This document shows, in pieces, positions 62,146-64,000 of a stretch of DNA of 64,000 bases; position 1 is the first letter of the stretch, and each line of letters starts with the position of its first letter. The notes beneath the pieces were generated by a model. That model did no database searches and was not told the DNA's origin. It saw only the letters and a list, made by a program, of their open reading frames with translations. The translations under genes were made by a program, and so were the position numbers. Source of the DNA: Phycicoccus sp. M110.8 (GTDB lineage: Bacteria; Actinomycetota; Actinomycetes; Actinomycetales; Dermatophilaceae); assembly GCF_032464895.1 (NCBI RefSeq), contig NZ_JAWDIC010000001.1:1984001-2048000 (forward strand), in the 5' to 3' direction.

Positions 62146-62207
62146 TTGAACCGGAGGGCCTGTGTAGGTAAGTTCCGCAAACAGGACCAATCGCGTGAAT
62201 CGTTCAC
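62146..62207 (+). promoter_or_regulatory. Promoter and operator-like repeat of the GH3 gene
   Basis: TTGAAC (62146-62151) and TAAGTT (62169-62174) are spaced by 17 bp, a good housekeeping promoter. Downstream lies GTGAATCGTTCAC (62195-62207), a 5-3-5 inverted repeat that could be a repressor site, followed by GGAGGAG and the ATG at 62226. Confidence 0.7.
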
Positions 62208-62225
62208 ATCCGCTCTGGAGGAGCC

Positions 62226-64000
62226 ATGTCCACGTCCAGCGTCTCCCGTCGCACGGTGGTGGCCGCAGCCGCCGCAGCAGCAGTCCTGGCCGCGGGAACG
62301 GCCCCGGCGCTCGCGAGCGTGCGCTCGGGCCCACCGCCGACCAACCCCGATGCCCGTGAGGGCTGGGTCGCCTCGACGATCGCGCGGATGACCCTGCCCG
62401 AGAAGGTCGGCCAGCTGTTCATCCAGAACGTCTACGGCAAGGACGCGACGACCCCGGACTCGCGCAACATCCCGCTGTACGGCGTCGCGACTCCGGCCGA
62501 GGTCGTGCAGAAGTACCACCTCGGCGGTGTCATCTACTTCGCCTGGACCGACAGCGTGCAGAACCCGCCGCAGATCGCGGGCCTGTCCAACGGCCTGCAG
62601 AAGGCCGCCCTGTCGCAGCAGTCGAAGGTCGACGTCCCCCTGCAGATCGCGACCGACCAGGAGCAGGGTGTCGTCACCCGCATCGGGCCACCGGCGACGC
62701 AGTTCCCCGGCTCGATGGCGCTCGGCGCCGGGCGGTCCACCGCCGATGCCCGGACGGCTGCCGCCATCACCGGCGAGGAGCTGCGGGCAATGGGGGTCAA
62801 CACCGACTTCGCGCCCGACGCGGACGTCAACGTCAACCCGCTCAACCCGGTCATCGGCACGCGCTCGTTCTCCTCGCGCCCCGACCTCGCCGCGCAGATG
62901 GTCGGCGCCCAGGTCGACGGCTACCAGAAGGACGGCAACGTCTCCGCGACGGCCAAGCACTTCCCCGGCCACGGTGACACCGCGACCGACAGCCACGTGG
63001 CGTTCCCGATCATCACCCACACCCGCGAGCAGTGGGAGCAGATCGACGCGCCGCCGTTCAAGGCGGCGATCGCCAGGGGCATCGACATGATCATGACCGC
63101 CCACCTCAACGTGCCGGCGCTCGACGACTCCGGCGACCCGGCGACGCTGAGCAAGCCGATCCTCACCGGGGTGCTCCGGAACGAGCTCGGCTTCAAGGGC
63201 GTCATCGTCACCGACTCGCTGGGCATGCAGGGCGTGCGGGACAAGTACGGCGACTCCGAGGTCGCGGTGCGGGCACTCTCGGCAGGTGTCGACCAGCTGC
63301 TCATGAGCCCGTCGATGGACGAGGCGTACGGCGCCGTCATCGGCGCGGTGGAGAGCGGCCGCATCCCCATGGCCGACCTCGACGCCAAGGTGCGCCGCGT
63401 GCTCGAGCTCAAGTGGGACCGTGGCATCGTGGCCAAGCCCTACGTGGACCCGGCCGCCCTCGACTCGGTGGTCGGCACACCGGAGCACCTGGCCACGGCT
63501 GACGCCATCACCGACCGCACCACCACCCTGGTGAAGAACGACGACAAGACCCTGCCCCTCGCGGTGAGCGGGAAGAAGGTCCTCGTCACCGGCTACGGCG
63601 TGACGACGACCCAGACGCTCGGTGACGCGCTCAAGGCCCAGGGTGCCGCGACCACGGTCAAGCAGACCGGCTCGTCCCCGACGGACGCCCAGGTGGCTGC
63701 AGCCGTCGCCGCCGCGCAGGGCCAGGACGCCATCGTGGTCACGACGATGAAGGCCTGGGACACCTCCGTCACCGACCCGCGGGGCGGGCAGCAGAAGCTG
63801 GTCCAGCAGCTGCAGGCGACGGGCAAGCCGGTCGTCGTGGTGGCGACGCGCGACCCGTACGACATCGCCTACCTCCCGGGCACGAGCACGTACCTCGCCA
63901 CCTACTCCTACAGCCCGGTCGCGATCGAGTCCGTCGCCCGGGTCATCACCGGGGCGGTGAACCCGAGCGGCAAGCTGCCGGTCGACATCCCGGTGAAGGG
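62226..64000 (+). CDS. Exported GH3 beta-N-acetylglucosaminidase-like enzyme, 3' end missing
   Basis: At least 591 residues; the frame runs off the window. The N-terminus has a twin-arginine-like signal (SRRTVVAAAAAA with APALA cleavage near 30). The GH3 barrel carries K244-HFPGHGDTATDSH, the His-Asp dyad of NagZ-type N-acetylglucosaminidases, and nucleophile D330 in GVIVTDSLGM. A GH3 C-terminal domain follows from about 420, which simple NagZ enzymes lack. It probably cleaves GlcNAc from peptidoglycan fragments or chitin oligomers outside the cell. GGAGGAG precedes the ATG. Confidence 0.9.
   Translation, partial: MSTSSVSRRTVVAAAAAAAVLAAGTAPALASVRSGPPPTNPDAREGWVASTIARMTLPEKVGQLFIQNVYGKDATTPDSRNIPLYGVATPAEVVQKYHLGGVIYFAWTDSVQNPPQIAGLSNGLQKAALSQQSKVDVPLQIATDQEQGVVTRIGPPATQFPGSMALGAGRSTADARTAAAITGEELRAMGVNTDFAPDADVNVNPLNPVIGTRSFSSRPDLAAQMVGAQVDGYQKDGNVSATAKHFPGHGDTATDSHVAFPIITHTREQWEQIDAPPFKAAIARGIDMIMTAHLNVPALDDSGDPATLSKPILTGVLRNELGFKGVIVTDSLGMQGVRDKYGDSEVAVRALSAGVDQLLMSPSMDEAYGAVIGAVESGRIPMADLDAKVRRVLELKWDRGIVAKPYVDPAALDSVVGTPEHLATADAITDRTTTLVKNDDKTLPLAVSGKKVLVTGYGVTTTQTLGDALKAQGAATTVKQTGSSPTDAQVAAAVAAAQGQDAIVVTTMKAWDTSVTDPRGGQQKLVQQLQATGKPVVVVATRDPYDIAYLPGTSTYLATYSYSPVAIESVARVITGAVNPSGKLPVDIPVK

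Overview
The window is a stretch of ordinary chromosome from a very GC-rich actinobacterium, most likely a member of the Micrococcales near Intrasporangiaceae (Terrabacter, Phycicoccus or Knoellia relatives). The lineage call is inference from gene content and base composition. I see GTG starts, GTGA/ATGA stop-start overlaps, leaderless genes with a -10 box about six bases before the start codon, actinobacterial small proteins (DUF4389, SPW repeat, LytR_C, SHOCT, DUF779) and no insertion sequence, prophage or CRISPR. About 92 % is coding.

Layout. 1-1.65 kb: 3' part of a glycoside-hydrolase-like gene. 2.1-6.1 kb: class Ia ribonucleotide reductase operon nrdAB (minus) behind a cobalamin riboswitch and two candidate NrdR boxes. 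6.1-9.3 kb: three membrane or envelope genes in one operon. 9.3-16.7 kb: a GH13 alpha-glucosidase, a WYL regulator divergent from a DHA2 efflux pump, small membrane proteins and an alanine-type aminotransferase. 17-20.5 kb: two MarR genes, the second in an operon with a DHA2 pump that carries an unusual long cytoplasmic coiled-coil tail. 20.5-25.8 kb: a two-component system divergent from a LolA/RseB-like protein and an ABC exporter. 26-28.5 kb: SDR plus acyl-CoA synthetase. 28.7-33.4 kb: MMPL exporter/MarR pair, pirin and small membrane proteins, each behind a clear palindromic operator. 33.5-38 kb: DUF1059 protein, an ECF41-type sigma factor with an autoregulatory-type promoter, and the proton-translocating transhydrogenase pntAB. 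38-46 kb: amino-acid permease, PH-domain protein, upp/tadA, DedA protein, phosphatase, MFS pump and tRNA-Ser(CGA). 46-49.5 kb: NarL-type two-component system and small membrane proteins. 49.5-52.8 kb: acetaldehyde-type aldehyde dehydrogenase with DUF779 partner and a GAF/winged-helix regulator. 53-64 kb: LytR_C protein, HerA-like ATPase, PfkB kinase divergent from a GH4 glycosidase, AEC transporter, propionyl-CoA synthetase, VOC protein and an exported GH3 enzyme running off the end.

The most striking signal is not a gene. The 8-mer GTATGCCG (either strand) occurs 44 times by my count, where base composition alone predicts about two. It sits in intergenic DNA about three times more often than expected. 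Inside genes it is made with otherwise avoided codons (TAT for Tyr, GCA for Ala, GGT for Gly). At 49,476-49,512 two copies pair into a hairpin just after a stop codon. This looks like a genome-wide iterated element of the kind represented by DNA uptake sequences or HIP1. I know of no description of it in actinobacteria.

Functionally the region mixes nucleotide metabolism (nrdAB, upp), redox balance (pntAB), C2/C3 and fatty-acid activation (aldehyde dehydrogenase, acyl- and propionyl-CoA synthetases, SDR), sugar use (GH13, GH4, PfkB, GH3) and several locally regulated efflux units.
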